Below the pieces are notes generated by a model. That model was not told the origin of the DNA. It did no database searches and was given only the letters and a program-made list of their open reading frames with translations. The position numbers and the translations under genes are program-made. Below are positions 8,755-17,804 of a stretch of DNA of 64,000 nt, piece by piece (positions within the stretch are counted from its first letter, which is position 1; each line of letters opens with the position of its first letter). The stretch comes from M3007 sp031425155 (GTDB lineage Bacteria; Bacteroidota; Bacteroidia; Chitinophagales; Saprospiraceae): assembly GCA_031425155.1 (NCBI GenBank), contig JANPIV010000093.1, forward strand, positions 1 through 64,000, written 5' to 3'.

Positions 8755-8795
8755 AATCAGTAAACAGGTTAAGTATTCATGAAATGTTTGTTGTG

Positions 8796-8825
8796 CAAAG
8801 ATAAATGCTTTTGGTATTTACCAAA
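8796..8825 (-). promoter_or_regulatory. -33/-7 promoter of paralogue 1
   Basis: On the minus strand TTTG (plus 8822-8825) is separated by 18 nt from TATCTTTG (plus 8796-8803), matching the Bacteroidota TTTG / TAnnTTTG pair. It leaves a leader of about 35 nt that is shared with the second paralogue. Confidence 0.75.
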
Positions 8826-8890
8826 ATAATTAGCGGTAGTATGTCTATCAACGTCATTTATAACTTTCACTATTATCTTAAAACAAAAAA

Positions 8891-8920
8891 CCTCCCGTGC
8901 AAGATCGCACGGGAGGCTTT
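8891..8920 (-). terminator. Rho-independent terminator of the 8960-10693 gene
   Basis: A perfect 10-bp stem CCTCCCGTGC / GCACGGGAGG with a 6-nt loop. On the minus strand it is followed by TTTTTTGTTT. The other strand has a shorter T run, so it is mainly a minus-strand terminator. Confidence 0.88.
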
Positions 8921-8959
8921 TATTAATAATGAATCAGGCCTATTGGCCCTCATCCAGAT

Positions 8960-10693
8960 TTAGTGGCACACCGCTACTTTACGCATCGTGTTACCTTCTT
9001 TGGTGCTCACCTGCACCAGATAAGTACCGGAAGGCAGTGCGCTCACGTTGAACGAAGTCTGACCGTTCTGGAAATTTTTCAGCAGTTGCGTGCTGACAAT
9101 CCGGCCCGTCCAGTCAATCAGCGATACCACGACTTTGTCATTCACTTGCGACAGGTTCACATCCAGACGGATCTGGTCGTTAGCCGGGTTCGGGCTGATG
9201 GCTACCTTGGAATCTTCCAGGATATTATTCACTTTCACCAGATTGGCCGGGTAGCCTTCCAGTTGCAGCCGCTCGATGATAATAGCACCGGTAATACCAC
9301 TGTAGAATTGATCCAGTTGAACCGGAGTGGTTGGGAAATTCAGGTAGTTCACCTCGGTAGAGTTGCTGAAAGCCACTGGCGTACCCGTAGTGCTGTTCAG
9401 CGCGCTGTAAAGCAGCGACAGGTAGTAGGGGTGACGTGGTTTCAGCGTGACCGGGCCGCCGGTAGAGAAGTCCGACAATTCCACCGTGACCAGCGTGTCA
9501 ACTGGTTCCGTACCCGTCATGGTGTAAGTACCAAAGCCTACTTGTCCGCTGGCGTCCAGATCGGCAAAACCAGCCGTCAGGTCCAGTACATTATCATCAT
9601 CCACGTCTGCATCGTACAAAATCACGGCAATTTCGTCCGCACCCGTTCCGGCTACTGCCGCAGCATTGGCAATACCAAACGTACCATACGAAGCCACCCC
9701 ACCGTTCGGGCCGCTGAAGTACAGGGCAGCGAATTGCTCCTGCAGGTTGATGAACTGCGCAGCAGTTGGCAATACTCCCAATGGGTCAACCGACAAATTA
9801 TCGGAAGCAAACGTGTAGGGCGTGTGCTGGAAAGAAACGCGTACGGAGTCGCGTGGTTCCGTGTAAACGCTGTTACTGAAAGTCACATCAAAACGGCCCA
9901 GTACAGCCGGTGGCAGGTAAGCCGGGAAGTACACCAACGTATCCAGACCGGCGGTCACGTTAGCCAGCGTAGCGGTCAGGGTCGTCACATTACCACCTGG
10001 TTCTTTAATATCGGCTTTCAGCACTACACCGGTTTGGTCAGCCTCGGAGCGGTTCACATAGTGTACGGTGATGTAAGGCAAGGTATCCACCTGGCTCACC
10101 GGAGTAGCGTAGTGGGAGGCTACGGTGGCATCGAACAAACGTGGGAACACAAAGCAGATGTCAATAGACTTACCAGCCTGCACAGCGGCATCCAGTTCTT
10201 CACCGATATCACGGCCTACTTGAACAGCCGGAATAGTGACCAATTCACCATTCGTACCCGAAGCCATATTAGTGATCGTACAACCATTGTCCGCAGCGGT
10301 ATTATAGTGGTTGACAATGATGGCCAACACCGCACCCGCTTCCTGAGCATAGAAGGCCTTCAGGCTGAAGTTGCAAACGCCACGGCGCAGCAAGGCCACT
10401 TTGCCAGTCAGGTCTTGGGTAATGGTATCGCAGGCCAGCGAGTCAGGCGTAATGTCCTGTCCCCACACCACGCCATCACCCAAGCAGGTATCCGAAAGGA
10501 TTTCTGCGCCGAAGGCGGCGTAGCCGTAGCCACAGTCGGCATTCGCATAGTCTTTAGACACACCGTCAATGGTAATACGCAGCAAAAAGCCGTCACCTTG
10601 GGTGCCAATCTGGGCATGGAGCGTAGTAAGGGTTGCCAGTTGCATCAGCGCGAGCAGAGCAATGGCAGGGAAAAGTGTAAATTTCCGTTGCAT
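8960..10693 (-). CDS. PA-domain T9SS-secreted protein (paralogue 2)
   Basis: 577 residues with the same plan as its neighbour: signal peptide ending TLHAQ, PA domain near 85-175 (GKVALLRRGVCNFSLKAFYAQEAG in outline, cysteine kept), beta-rich middle part, and T9SS type A domain at the end (GTYLVQVSTKEGNTMRKVAV). The last 80 residues are almost identical to paralogue 1, while the N-terminal halves are clearly diverged. It has its own terminator (8891-8920) and -7 box (10736-10743), so the pair is two separate transcription units from a tandem duplication. No catalytic residues are recognisable. Confidence 0.85.
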   Translation of the reverse strand: MQRKFTLFPAIALLALMQLATLTTLHAQIGTQGDGFLLRITIDGVSKDYANADCGYGYAAFGAEILSDTCLGDGVVWGQDITPDSLACDTITQDLTGKVALLRRGVCNFSLKAFYAQEAGAVLAIIVNHYNTAADNGCTITNMASGTNGELVTIPAVQVGRDIGEELDAAVQAGKSIDICFVFPRLFDATVASHYATPVSQVDTLPYITVHYVNRSEADQTGVVLKADIKEPGGNVTTLTATLANVTAGLDTLVYFPAYLPPAVLGRFDVTFSNSVYTEPRDSVRVSFQHTPYTFASDNLSVDPLGVLPTAAQFINLQEQFAALYFSGPNGGVASYGTFGIANAAAVAGTGADEIAVILYDADVDDDNVLDLTAGFADLDASGQVGFGTYTMTGTEPVDTLVTVELSDFSTGGPVTLKPRHPYYLSLLYSALNSTTGTPVAFSNSTEVNYLNFPTTPVQLDQFYSGITGAIIIERLQLEGYPANLVKVNNILEDSKVAISPNPANDQIRLDVNLSQVNDKVVVSLIDWTGRIVSTQLLKNFQNGQTSFNVSALPSGTYLVQVSTKEGNTMRKVAVCH

Positions 10694-10735
10694 AATCAGT
10701 AAACTGGTTTAAGTATTCATGAAATGTTTGTCGGG

Positions 10736-10743
10736 CAAAGATA
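10736..10743 (-). promoter_or_regulatory. -7 box of paralogue 2
   Basis: TATCTTTG on the minus strand at the same distance from the start codon as in paralogue 1. The leader between box and ATG is almost identical in the two genes, but no TTTG sits 18 nt upstream here. Confidence 0.55.
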
Positions 10744-10910
10744 GACGCCTTGTCCAATTATTAATTATTTTTAGATGGATTGGGGCATTTTTACTTTTTT
10801 TGAACCGCTTTGGCCCGGCTATTCTCCTAAAAACTACCATTTTGTGCCATCGTTTTGCCCATTTTTGACCGACAATTCTACTATTCGTACACTTTTCCAA
10901 ACAAATTGAC

Positions 10911-12848
10911 ATGTTCAAAAATTACACATTCGTGATGTTAGCGTTGCTGCTCACCGGCACGGCCATCGCCCAAAGTGGTGCGGAACGCCGGTTGGCCCAG
11001 GTTCCTACCCCGCAGCCCAAGCTGGTGGAACGCCCATTGTACGCCTTTGAAACCAATGTGCCGGAGCTGGCGGACCCACACGCATTCGTCCAGTCGGGCG
11101 TCAATTACCGCAATCTGGAAGAAGTAGCCGGCTTGACCCGCTGGGATGCCCAGTGGTATGGCTGTGGGTCGCGGCGTATTTATGCCAATCCGGCGGGTGA
11201 GCCGGTGGCGACCTGGCTGTTCAGCCTGCAATCCAGTGGTTTTTCTGATCGTGGCACGGGCTATAACGTACGCAGCGGCGGCAGCTGGCCCGCCGTCACC
11301 CAGCGTGCGGAAGCAATACGTACCGGCTTCCCTTCGGCGACTATCCTGGGTGACGGCACCGAAATTATTATCAGTCACACCACCGCAGTCACACCTTTCA
11401 AACTCTGGATGGCCCGCAAAGCCCCCGGCGCAACCACCTGGACGGAAGCTGCGCTGCCTGGCCCCACGGGTGTTTCTATGCTCTGGCCCAAGATCGCGGT
11501 AGGCGGCCCCGACAATCAGACGTTGCACGTTATCGGCATTACGGCTCCGGTGGGCGGCACTACTTTTGGTCAGGTCTATAAAGGACTGAATGGCCATGTT
11601 CTGTATTATCGCTCTACCGATGGCGGCCTGACCTGGGATCAGCAGGATGTGGTCATTCCGGGGCTGGACAGCAGCCGTTACGCCGGTTTTGGGGCCGATT
11701 CTTACACCATAGATGCCTCCGGCAATGGGGTCGCCATAGCGGTGTTTCCTAATTGGAATGATGTAAGAGTCTATAAATCCGTGGATAATGGCGACTCGTG
11801 GTCGGACCTGCAAGTGCTGGATTTCCCGGATGCGGTGGAAAATTACGATCCCCAGCCCGGCTTTATGTACACCGTGGATGACGTGCCGCTGGATACTTTA
11901 GCACCCGATTCATTGGCGATTCGTACCCACGACGGCTTTGGGGCGGTGCTGATAGATGAGAATCAGGAAGTACACGCCTGGTTCGGACGGATGTACGTGA
12001 CCGACGCTGACTTTACGGATACCCTTTCCAGCTATTATCCGACCATAAATGGCCTGTATTACTGGAAAGAAAGTTTTGGGGCCAACAATCCGCAGATCAT
12101 CACCGGCGCATTCGACTACGATGGCGACGGCCAGTTGGCTATTGCTTCGCTGACGGAGTTGGCCAGTTATAATGGCTCCAATCTGTCCAGTTTTCCGGCG
12201 GTTGGCACGGACAATGACGGCAATATATATCTGGTGTATTCGGCCATCCATGAACTTTACCGGACGGGTTCGGCACCGGATCAGTTTTATCGCCACTTAT
12301 ACGCCATGAAATCCACGGACGGCGGCACTACCTGGGGCGATGCGCTGGAACTGACCGACGAACCTTACGTGATCCCTGATCTGGCTCCGTTTATTGAGTG
12401 CGTGTATCCGTCCGTGCCGCGCCACATCGGCGACCAGTTGTGGGTGTTGTATCAGCAGGATTATCTGCCCGGTTCCAATGTGTTGAACAACAACCATCCT
12501 TCGGAAGAAAACAGCATGATGTGGGTAGCGGTAGAAAAAGACAGCATCGCCCAAGCCCTGGTCGGCACCTTCGAGGCTCCGCAGGCCGACCCGACTTTTG
12601 CCATGCGTTTGGCCCCTAATCCGGCTACGACGACGGCCCGCTTATCACTGCAACTGGCTGGTACGGCACCCGCCCGCGTGGAAGTGTTCGATGTACTGGG
12701 TCGTCCGGTGCAGCGGCTCGAATTGGGCACGGTGACTGGCCAGCGTGCGGTGGATTTGAGTGCTGCGCAGCTGGCGGCGGGTACGTACTGGGTGCGTGTC
12801 ACCGAGGGTGCGCGGTTTGGCGTGACGAAGTTGGTGGTGGAACGGTAG
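10911..12848 (+). CDS. BNR/Asp-box repeat T9SS-secreted protein
   Basis: 645 residues. Signal peptide 1-21 (MFKNYTFVMLALLLTGTAIAQ). The body contains at least three Asp-box motifs of the S-x-D-x-G-x-x-W type (STDGGLTWDQ, SVDNGDSWSD, STDGGTTWGD), which mark sialidase-like or photosynthesis-assembly-like beta-propellers. It ends with a T9SS type A domain (RLAPNPATTTARLSLQL ... GTYWVRV). The propeller is probably a binding or glycan-related module; sialidase catalytic residues are not evident. It is divergent from the PA-domain genes and followed by palindromic repeats at 12857-13002. Confidence 0.8.
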   Translation: MFKNYTFVMLALLLTGTAIAQSGAERRLAQVPTPQPKLVERPLYAFETNVPELADPHAFVQSGVNYRNLEEVAGLTRWDAQWYGCGSRRIYANPAGEPVATWLFSLQSSGFSDRGTGYNVRSGGSWPAVTQRAEAIRTGFPSATILGDGTEIIISHTTAVTPFKLWMARKAPGATTWTEAALPGPTGVSMLWPKIAVGGPDNQTLHVIGITAPVGGTTFGQVYKGLNGHVLYYRSTDGGLTWDQQDVVIPGLDSSRYAGFGADSYTIDASGNGVAIAVFPNWNDVRVYKSVDNGDSWSDLQVLDFPDAVENYDPQPGFMYTVDDVPLDTLAPDSLAIRTHDGFGAVLIDENQEVHAWFGRMYVTDADFTDTLSSYYPTINGLYYWKESFGANNPQIITGAFDYDGDGQLAIASLTELASYNGSNLSSFPAVGTDNDGNIYLVYSAIHELYRTGSAPDQFYRHLYAMKSTDGGTTWGDALELTDEPYVIPDLAPFIECVYPSVPRHIGDQLWVLYQQDYLPGSNVLNNNHPSEENSMMWVAVEKDSIAQALVGTFEAPQADPTFAMRLAPNPATTTARLSLQLAGTAPARVEVFDVLGRPVQRLELGTVTGQRAVDLSAAQLAAGTYWVRVTEGARFGVTKLVVER

Positions 12849-12856
12849 GGGACATT

Positions 12857-13002
12857 TGTCATCCTGACGGGAACCGTCCACGTCACGGCGTGTACCGCGA
12901 CGAGGACGGTTCCCGATTTTATCGGGATGACAAAGCATACCACTCCCTTTTTTTGCATCTTTGCCAGGATGCTGTGTTTTGTCATTCCGCAGGAATCCGT
13001 CC
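12857..13002. repeat. TGTCATnCCG-family inverted repeats
   Basis: Two units. Unit 1 (12857-12932) starts TGTCATCCTGACGGGAACC and ends with a related inverted copy (...ATCGGGATGACA). Unit 2 is a half copy at 12980-13002 starting TGTCATTCCGCAGGAATCC. Both lie in the 360-bp gap before the VapB-like gene, where I see no other feature apart from the -7 box at 13181. Confidence 0.75.
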
Positions 13003-13180
13003 ACATGGTGGGAGCCGTCTAAGTTGCTCCATAACTTTATGAAAACTGTTCCTATTCTGAAAGGTAGTCGTGGCATGGTTTCCAATATTTTTTTCTTGAA
13101 AACCGCACCCGATTCCTCAGTTGTCATAGCCGAGCTATCATGGCAAACATCTTCATCAAGCAATATAGCAAAAAACAGCC

Positions 13181-13188
13181 TATTTTTG
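13181..13188 (+). promoter_or_regulatory. -7 box of the toxin-antitoxin operon
   Basis: TATTTTTG followed by CC matches TAnnTTTG. It lies 21 nt before the ATG at 13209, so an alternative ATG at 13140 would be upstream of transcription start. That decides the antitoxin start. Confidence 0.6.
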
Positions 13189-13208
13189 CCAGAATAAAAT
13201 GTATAAAA

Positions 13209-13475
13209 ATGAACGGTCAGGCTATTGATAAAGAAATGCTTAAAGCAGCCTTAGAGGAAATGTTGCGGGAGCGCAATCCTGAACTAAAAGGTTTTTTGGA
13301 GGAGCTACTGTTAAAATTTTTGTCTGCCAAGGCAATGACGGATAGTGCTGCTTCGATTGATATGGCTCCTATTCGGGAGAAATATGCTCTTCGCCGGGAA
13401 GCATTTGCGCCTTTAAATGCGCTTTTTAAAGAATTACCACCAGCGGAGGAATTGGTTAAAAAATTACAAAAATAA
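13209..13475 (+). CDS. VapB-like antitoxin (putative)
   Basis: About 88 residues, highly helical and charged (EEMLRERNPELKGFLEELL, REKYALRREAFAPLNALF). It lies 3 nt before a PIN-domain gene, the usual antitoxin position in VapBC-type operons. I do not recognise a DNA-binding fold such as AbrB or ribbon-helix-helix, so assignment as antitoxin rests on position, size and the downstream toxin. The start at 13209 is chosen because the -7 box at 13181 sits just upstream. It is expected to bind and neutralise the PIN RNase and to autorepress. Confidence 0.6.
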   Translation: MNGQAIDKEMLKAALEEMLRERNPELKGFLEELLLKFLSAKAMTDSAASIDMAPIREKYALRREAFAPLNALFKELPPAEELVKKLQK

Positions 13476-13478
13476 AGT

Positions 13479-13934
13479 ATGGATTTCGTGTTGGATACGA
13501 ACGTATTGGTGCATTTTATTCGGAGTGATGATCATATTCGCCAGATTGATCGGCAATTTTCTCTTTTTTCAACAGACAATGCGGCATTCATCTCTATTGT
13601 GTCTGTAGGTGAAATTCGGTCACTGGCATTTCAATTTGGCTGGGGCGAAAGCAAGATAAGTCGGATGAACCATTTTCTTCATGCGCTCCGGCCTTTTCCA
13701 ATTGAAAACGAAGAAATCGCTGCTGCTTATGCTGATCTGGATGCTTTTAGTCAGGGAGTGCATCCTCGGTTTCCGGCACCTGTCGGGATGACTTCCCGTA
13801 ATATGGGCAAAAATGATCTTTGGATAGCGGCCACGACCCTCCTTTTTAATGCCACATTGCTGACAACCGACCATGATTTCGAACACCTGACACCGCAATT
13901 CTTGCGCGTCGAAACGGTCAGGTTTTTGAATTAA
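13479..13934 (+). CDS. PIN-domain RNase toxin (VapC-like)
   Basis: 151 residues. The four acidic residues of the PIN active site can be placed: D6 in VLDTNVLVHF, E45 in VSVGEIRSLA, D113 in KNDLWIAATTL and D131 in LLTTDHDFEHL. These coordinate Mg2+/Mn2+ for single-strand RNA cleavage, typically of tRNA or rRNA. Length (about 130-150) fits VapC. It is co-transcribed with the small gene 3 nt upstream, consistent with a type II toxin-antitoxin pair. The RNA target cannot be read from sequence. Confidence 0.85.
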   Translation: MDFVLDTNVLVHFIRSDDHIRQIDRQFSLFSTDNAAFISIVSVGEIRSLAFQFGWGESKISRMNHFLHALRPFPIENEEIAAAYADLDAFSQGVHPRFPAPVGMTSRNMGKNDLWIAATTLLFNATLLTTDHDFEHLTPQFLRVETVRFLN

Positions 13935-14215
13935 ATCGTGCGTATATCAGTTACTAGGCAGTTTCCTGCTTTCATTGGTGAAATAAAATCAAGATGACAA
14001 AACCTACGCTCACGTTTTTAGCATCTCTACCAGGATGATGTGTTTTGCCCGCCCGTTTTGAATTTTAACCAAATCCTGTTAATAAAAATCAAAGCACCTC
14101 GTTAAACCATTTTTTAATCCGGCAGTCCATAGCCAGCAGCAAGTTGCTTTTCCGCTGTGCCTCTCCTCAAAGGGCTGTATTGTAACCGATTTCCTTCACG
14201 CATCAATTTTCCAAG

Positions 14216-15868
14216 ATGGCATCACTTTCCCCGCTTTCGGGCGTGTTGGGCCGCCGCCGGGCCGCGCATTTGCTGCGCCGCACCAGCTACCGTTTCACCA
14301 AAACCAAGGTGGACGAGCTGGCTGCCCTGAGCGCCGCCCAGGCCCTGCCCCTGTTATTGCAGTTATATCCCGTCCAGGTAGAGCAGCCGCACTACGACGA
14401 TCCCGCTACCCTCGATGTCAACGAAAACGCCACCTGGTGCCTGCCTTATGGCATGGGTGCGCCGGTCGAAGAGTTCAAACTGCGCCGTTTCGTGGCGGGT
14501 TGGTGGCTCAATGAAGCCGTTCAGGATCCCGGCATTGGTCACAAAATGACCTTCTTTTTTCACCAGTTCCTGATCACCGACATTCTTTCCTACGGCACGG
14601 CGCACTACTTCGATTACCTGGCGCTGCTGCGCTGGGGAGCCCTGGGCAATTTCAAGAAACTGGCCACCAAAATGGTGACCGACAACTGTATGCTGCGCTA
14701 CCTGAACAACCAGCAGAACAGCAAAAACAGCCCCAACGAGAATTTTGCCCGCGAGTTTTTTGAATTGTTTACCATTGGCAAAGGCCCACAGATTGGCCCC
14801 GGCGACTACACGAACTACACCGAAGACGATATTATCCAGGCCGCACGGGTGTTCACGGGGTTCCGGGTGCAGGGCGGACGCAACATGTTCGATGCCGAGA
14901 CGACTTTGCCGCATGGCGTGCCGAAGTATAATCTGCACGATACGGGCAATAAAACGTTCAGTACCAAATTCAATACGACGATTACCGGCGCCAGCAACGA
15001 GGCCGATATGCTGCGCGAACTGGACGATTTTGTGAACATGATCTTTATCCAGCCGGAGACCGCCAAAAATCTCTGCCGCCGCCTCTATCGTTTTTTTGTG
15101 AGCCGCAATCTCACCGAGGAAATCGAGAACGATATCATCGTCCCGCTGGCGAACACGCTGATTGCCAATAATTTCGAGGTGAAACCCGTGCTGGAACAAC
15201 TCCTGCAAAGCCAGCACTTTTTCGATGCCGACGACTCCGACAATACCGACGAAATCATCGGTGGCATGATCAAAGCGCCGCTCGAACTGGCCCTCCAGTC
15301 CATCACCTTTTTCCAGATGCCCATTCCAGATGCGATCACCAACACCGTGGAGCATTACGTCAGTTTCTACGGCAGCGGCGTGCAGGATCGGATGCTTACC
15401 CTCGCCAATCTGCAACTTTTTTTCCCCGATAATGTAGCCGGTTATCCCGCTTACTACCAGGCCCCGGACTATCATCACCAGTGGTTCAATTCCAGCACCA
15501 TCATTGCGCGGTACAAACTGCCCGCCATGTTATTGAGTGGAAAAAACACCATTGGCGGACAGGTCAATCGGTCCATCGGTTCCAAACTCGACATTGCGAC
15601 CTGGATAAAAGCCAGCGGTGACATCAGCGATCCCGCCGACCCGTATGTGCTGGTCAATGACCTGCTGGATTATCTGCTGCCGGAAACCCCCACGCCGGAA
15701 CGCTTCGATTATTTCTTCAAAGACGTTTTCCTGACCAATCTGCCGCCCGCCGACTGGACTTACGACTGGCAGGATTATCTGACGACCAATAACGATGCGA
15801 ACGTAAAAATTCCGCTGGAACGGCTGATCAACGCCATCATGTTTTCCCCTGAATTTCAAACTTTCTAA
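14216..15868 (+). CDS. DUF1800 family protein
   Basis: 550 residues. Recognisable DUF1800 signatures: RRAAHLLRRTSYRFTKTKVDE at the start (the HLLxR motif), HKMTFFFHQFLITD and the highly conserved NFAREFFELFTIGKG. There is no obvious signal peptide. DUF1800 genes are almost always followed by DUF1501 genes in Bacteroidota, Planctomycetota and Proteobacteria; here the DUF1501 gene begins 3 nt after the stop. The pair is thought to act together at the cell envelope but its biochemical activity is unknown. The 280-bp gap before it holds no recognisable feature. Confidence 0.9.
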   Translation: MASLSPLSGVLGRRRAAHLLRRTSYRFTKTKVDELAALSAAQALPLLLQLYPVQVEQPHYDDPATLDVNENATWCLPYGMGAPVEEFKLRRFVAGWWLNEAVQDPGIGHKMTFFFHQFLITDILSYGTAHYFDYLALLRWGALGNFKKLATKMVTDNCMLRYLNNQQNSKNSPNENFAREFFELFTIGKGPQIGPGDYTNYTEDDIIQAARVFTGFRVQGGRNMFDAETTLPHGVPKYNLHDTGNKTFSTKFNTTITGASNEADMLRELDDFVNMIFIQPETAKNLCRRLYRFFVSRNLTEEIENDIIVPLANTLIANNFEVKPVLEQLLQSQHFFDADDSDNTDEIIGGMIKAPLELALQSITFFQMPIPDAITNTVEHYVSFYGSGVQDRMLTLANLQLFFPDNVAGYPAYYQAPDYHHQWFNSSTIIARYKLPAMLLSGKNTIGGQVNRSIGSKLDIATWIKASGDISDPADPYVLVNDLLDYLLPETPTPERFDYFFKDVFLTNLPPADWTYDWQDYLTTNNDANVKIPLERLINAIMFSPEFQTF

Positions 15869-15871
15869 GCA

Positions 15872-17530
15872 ATGAAAAGAAGAAACTTTCTAAAAATACT
15901 TCCTCCGCTGGGTATTACGCCATTTGTCGTGAATGGCCTCCCCATGCGGCCCTTTGCCAACCGGACGCTCGCCAAAATCATGTCCACCTGCGATGGCGTG
16001 GAAGACCGCGTACTGGTGCTCATTCAACTCAATGGCGGCAACGACGGCCTCAACGCCATCATCCCCATCGAGCAATACGATCTCTACGCCAATCTGCGGC
16101 CCAGCATCCGCATTCCCGACAGCGGCACAAACAAGTACCTCGACCTCGATAACACGCTGGCCAATCCCGACAAAGTAGGGCTGCACCCGGCCATGCTGTC
16201 GCTGAAACAGATGTACGACGATGGCCGCGCCAGCATCGTGCAGGCCGCCGGTTACGCCGACATGAACCAGTCCCACTTCAAAGGCACCGACCTGTGGCTC
16301 ACCGGCGGCGACGGCACGGCGGTCAATAACGACATCGCTTCCGGCTGGATGGGTCGCTCCCTGCAAGCCATGTACCCCGACGTGATGGGTGCCCCGACGG
16401 CCAATAATCCCGATCCGCTGGGTATCCAACTCGGCAGTGCCAATCCCTCGCTGGGCTTCCATACGCAGACTGAGCACCAGAACGTGATCAATCTCAGCGG
16501 GCAGGATGCGGCGGGTTTCTATTCGCTCATCCAGACCATCGGCGGTATGCCCATGACCAATGTGCCCGATTCGGACTACGGCGACGAGATCGAATTTATC
16601 ATGGGCGTGGAACTGAGCACCAACCTCTATGCCCAACGCATCAGCGAGACGTTCAATGCGGGCAGCAATTCCGGCGCAGTGTACCCGGTCAACACCCTGG
16701 GCAGCCAGTTGAAAACCGTAGCCCGGCTCATCAAGGGTGGTTCCAAAACCAAGATCTATCTCTGCAACATGGGCGGCTTCGATACGCACGGCGACCAGAT
16801 CGTGGAAGGCGTGACGACCACCGGCGACCACGCCAATCTGCTCCGCAACCTCTCGGACGCCACCAAAGCATTCTTCGACGACCTGAAGAACCTGGGCCTC
16901 GACGATCAGGTGGTCGCCTGTACGTTCTCCGAATTTGGCCGTTGCGCCGAGGAAAACGGCTCTTTCGGCACCGACCACGGCACGCTGGCGCCCATGTTTT
17001 TATTTGGAAAAAATATCAAAGCAGGCGTCGCGGGCACCAACGTGAATCTGGCCAATCTGACCAGCGACAATCAGTTGCAGGGTGTACAAAACGACTACCG
17101 GCAGGTGTTTGCCACGCTGCTGCAAGACTGGCTGGGGGCCAACAATTTCGTGCTGGAACAGACCATGTTCGATAGTTACGCCAAAATTCCCGTCGTGGAT
17201 GCCGCTGCCGTGGCTGGCCCCGAATGTTACCTGGGCGGCACCACCTCGGTGTGGGACAGCTACCAACGCCAGCGCGCGCTCAGTTTGTTTCCCAATCCGG
17301 CCCGTATCAGCACGGAAGTGGGTTATGAAAGCACGGCCAGTTTCGAGGCGCGGCTCACGCTGCATAGCCTGGGCGGCACTGTCATCTCGTCCGTCTCCGC
17401 GCGGGTGGTGGCGGGTTCCAACTCTTTCCAGTTGGATGTGTCCACTTTACCGCCCGGCAACTACTTTGTGCGGCTGGAAAATAAGAACTCCGGGCAGGCC
17501 GAGGTGATTAAGTTGAGTGTGGTGCGGTAA
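15872..17530 (+). CDS. DUF1501 family protein with Tat-like signal and T9SS domain
   Basis: 552 residues. The N terminus MKRRNFLKILPPLGITPF has a twin-arginine-like RRNFLK motif. The body has the DUF1501 (sulfatase-like fold) phrases LIQLNGGNDGLNAIIP, GGFDTHGDQ and CTFSEFGRCAEENGSFGTDH. The end (SLFPNPARISTEVGYES ... GNYFVRL) is a T9SS type A sorting domain. So the protein may cross the inner membrane through Tat and the outer membrane through T9SS. It is in an operon with the DUF1800 gene. Metal-dependent hydrolase activity is suggested only by the fold of the family. Confidence 0.9.
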   Translation: MKRRNFLKILPPLGITPFVVNGLPMRPFANRTLAKIMSTCDGVEDRVLVLIQLNGGNDGLNAIIPIEQYDLYANLRPSIRIPDSGTNKYLDLDNTLANPDKVGLHPAMLSLKQMYDDGRASIVQAAGYADMNQSHFKGTDLWLTGGDGTAVNNDIASGWMGRSLQAMYPDVMGAPTANNPDPLGIQLGSANPSLGFHTQTEHQNVINLSGQDAAGFYSLIQTIGGMPMTNVPDSDYGDEIEFIMGVELSTNLYAQRISETFNAGSNSGAVYPVNTLGSQLKTVARLIKGGSKTKIYLCNMGGFDTHGDQIVEGVTTTGDHANLLRNLSDATKAFFDDLKNLGLDDQVVACTFSEFGRCAEENGSFGTDHGTLAPMFLFGKNIKAGVAGTNVNLANLTSDNQLQGVQNDYRQVFATLLQDWLGANNFVLEQTMFDSYAKIPVVDAAAVAGPECYLGGTTSVWDSYQRQRALSLFPNPARISTEVGYESTASFEARLTLHSLGGTVISSVSARVVAGSNSFQLDVSTLPPGNYFVRLENKNSGQAEVIKLSVVR

Positions 17531-17598
17531 GGAGACGGTTGGACAGTAAAATAACGTGAATTTGGGGATTAACTCTTTGATTGTCAATAAGTAGCACT

Positions 17599-17701
17599 TG
17601 TCATGTCGCAGAGAAACGGAGACATCCACACAAGCCAGGTAGCAAAAAAATCACCAGGAACCGGGCTTGTGTAGTTTCCTTCTCTTCGTTGCGGAATGAC
17701 C
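17599..17701. repeat. TGTCATGTCG-family inverted repeat
   Basis: The left arm from 17599 (TGTCATGTCGCAGAGAAACG and onward) closely resembles the reverse complement of the 31240-31299 arm. The right arm ends GCGGAATGACCA near 17701. A degenerate palindromic element. Confidence 0.65.
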
Positions 17702-17752
17702 ATCTTATTTGGTAAAAGAGTAGAGGAAAACTTCGAACTTACATTAAAAAAA

Positions 17753-17781
17753 AGAGTCATCCCGGGGTTTGGGGTGGCTCT
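17753..17781. terminator. Bidirectional terminator between DUF1501 and RAYT genes
   Basis: Stem AGAGTCATCCC / GGGGTGGCTCT (two wobbles) is flanked by A8 on the left and T7 on the right, so it works for the plus-strand DUF1501 transcript and the minus-strand RAYT transcript. Confidence 0.8.
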
Positions 17782-17804
17782 TTTTTTATGGGGTGATAGT
17801 CTCA

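Noticed and set aside
7021..10693. Secreted proteases, because of the PA domains
   Set aside because: No peptidase catalytic domain or metal/serine motif can be seen; only the PA and sorting domains are present.
8963..10702. 579-codon open frame on the plus strand opposite the second PA-domain gene
   Set aside because: It mirrors the minus-strand gene, which has a signal peptide, T9SS domain, terminator and promoter. The plus-strand product is Arg/His/Gln-rich without domains.
14363..16978. Two long minus-strand frames (14363-15478, 15890-16978) opposite DUF1800 and DUF1501
   Set aside because: Both lie opposite conserved motifs and have His/Val/Gly-rich composition typical of shadows.
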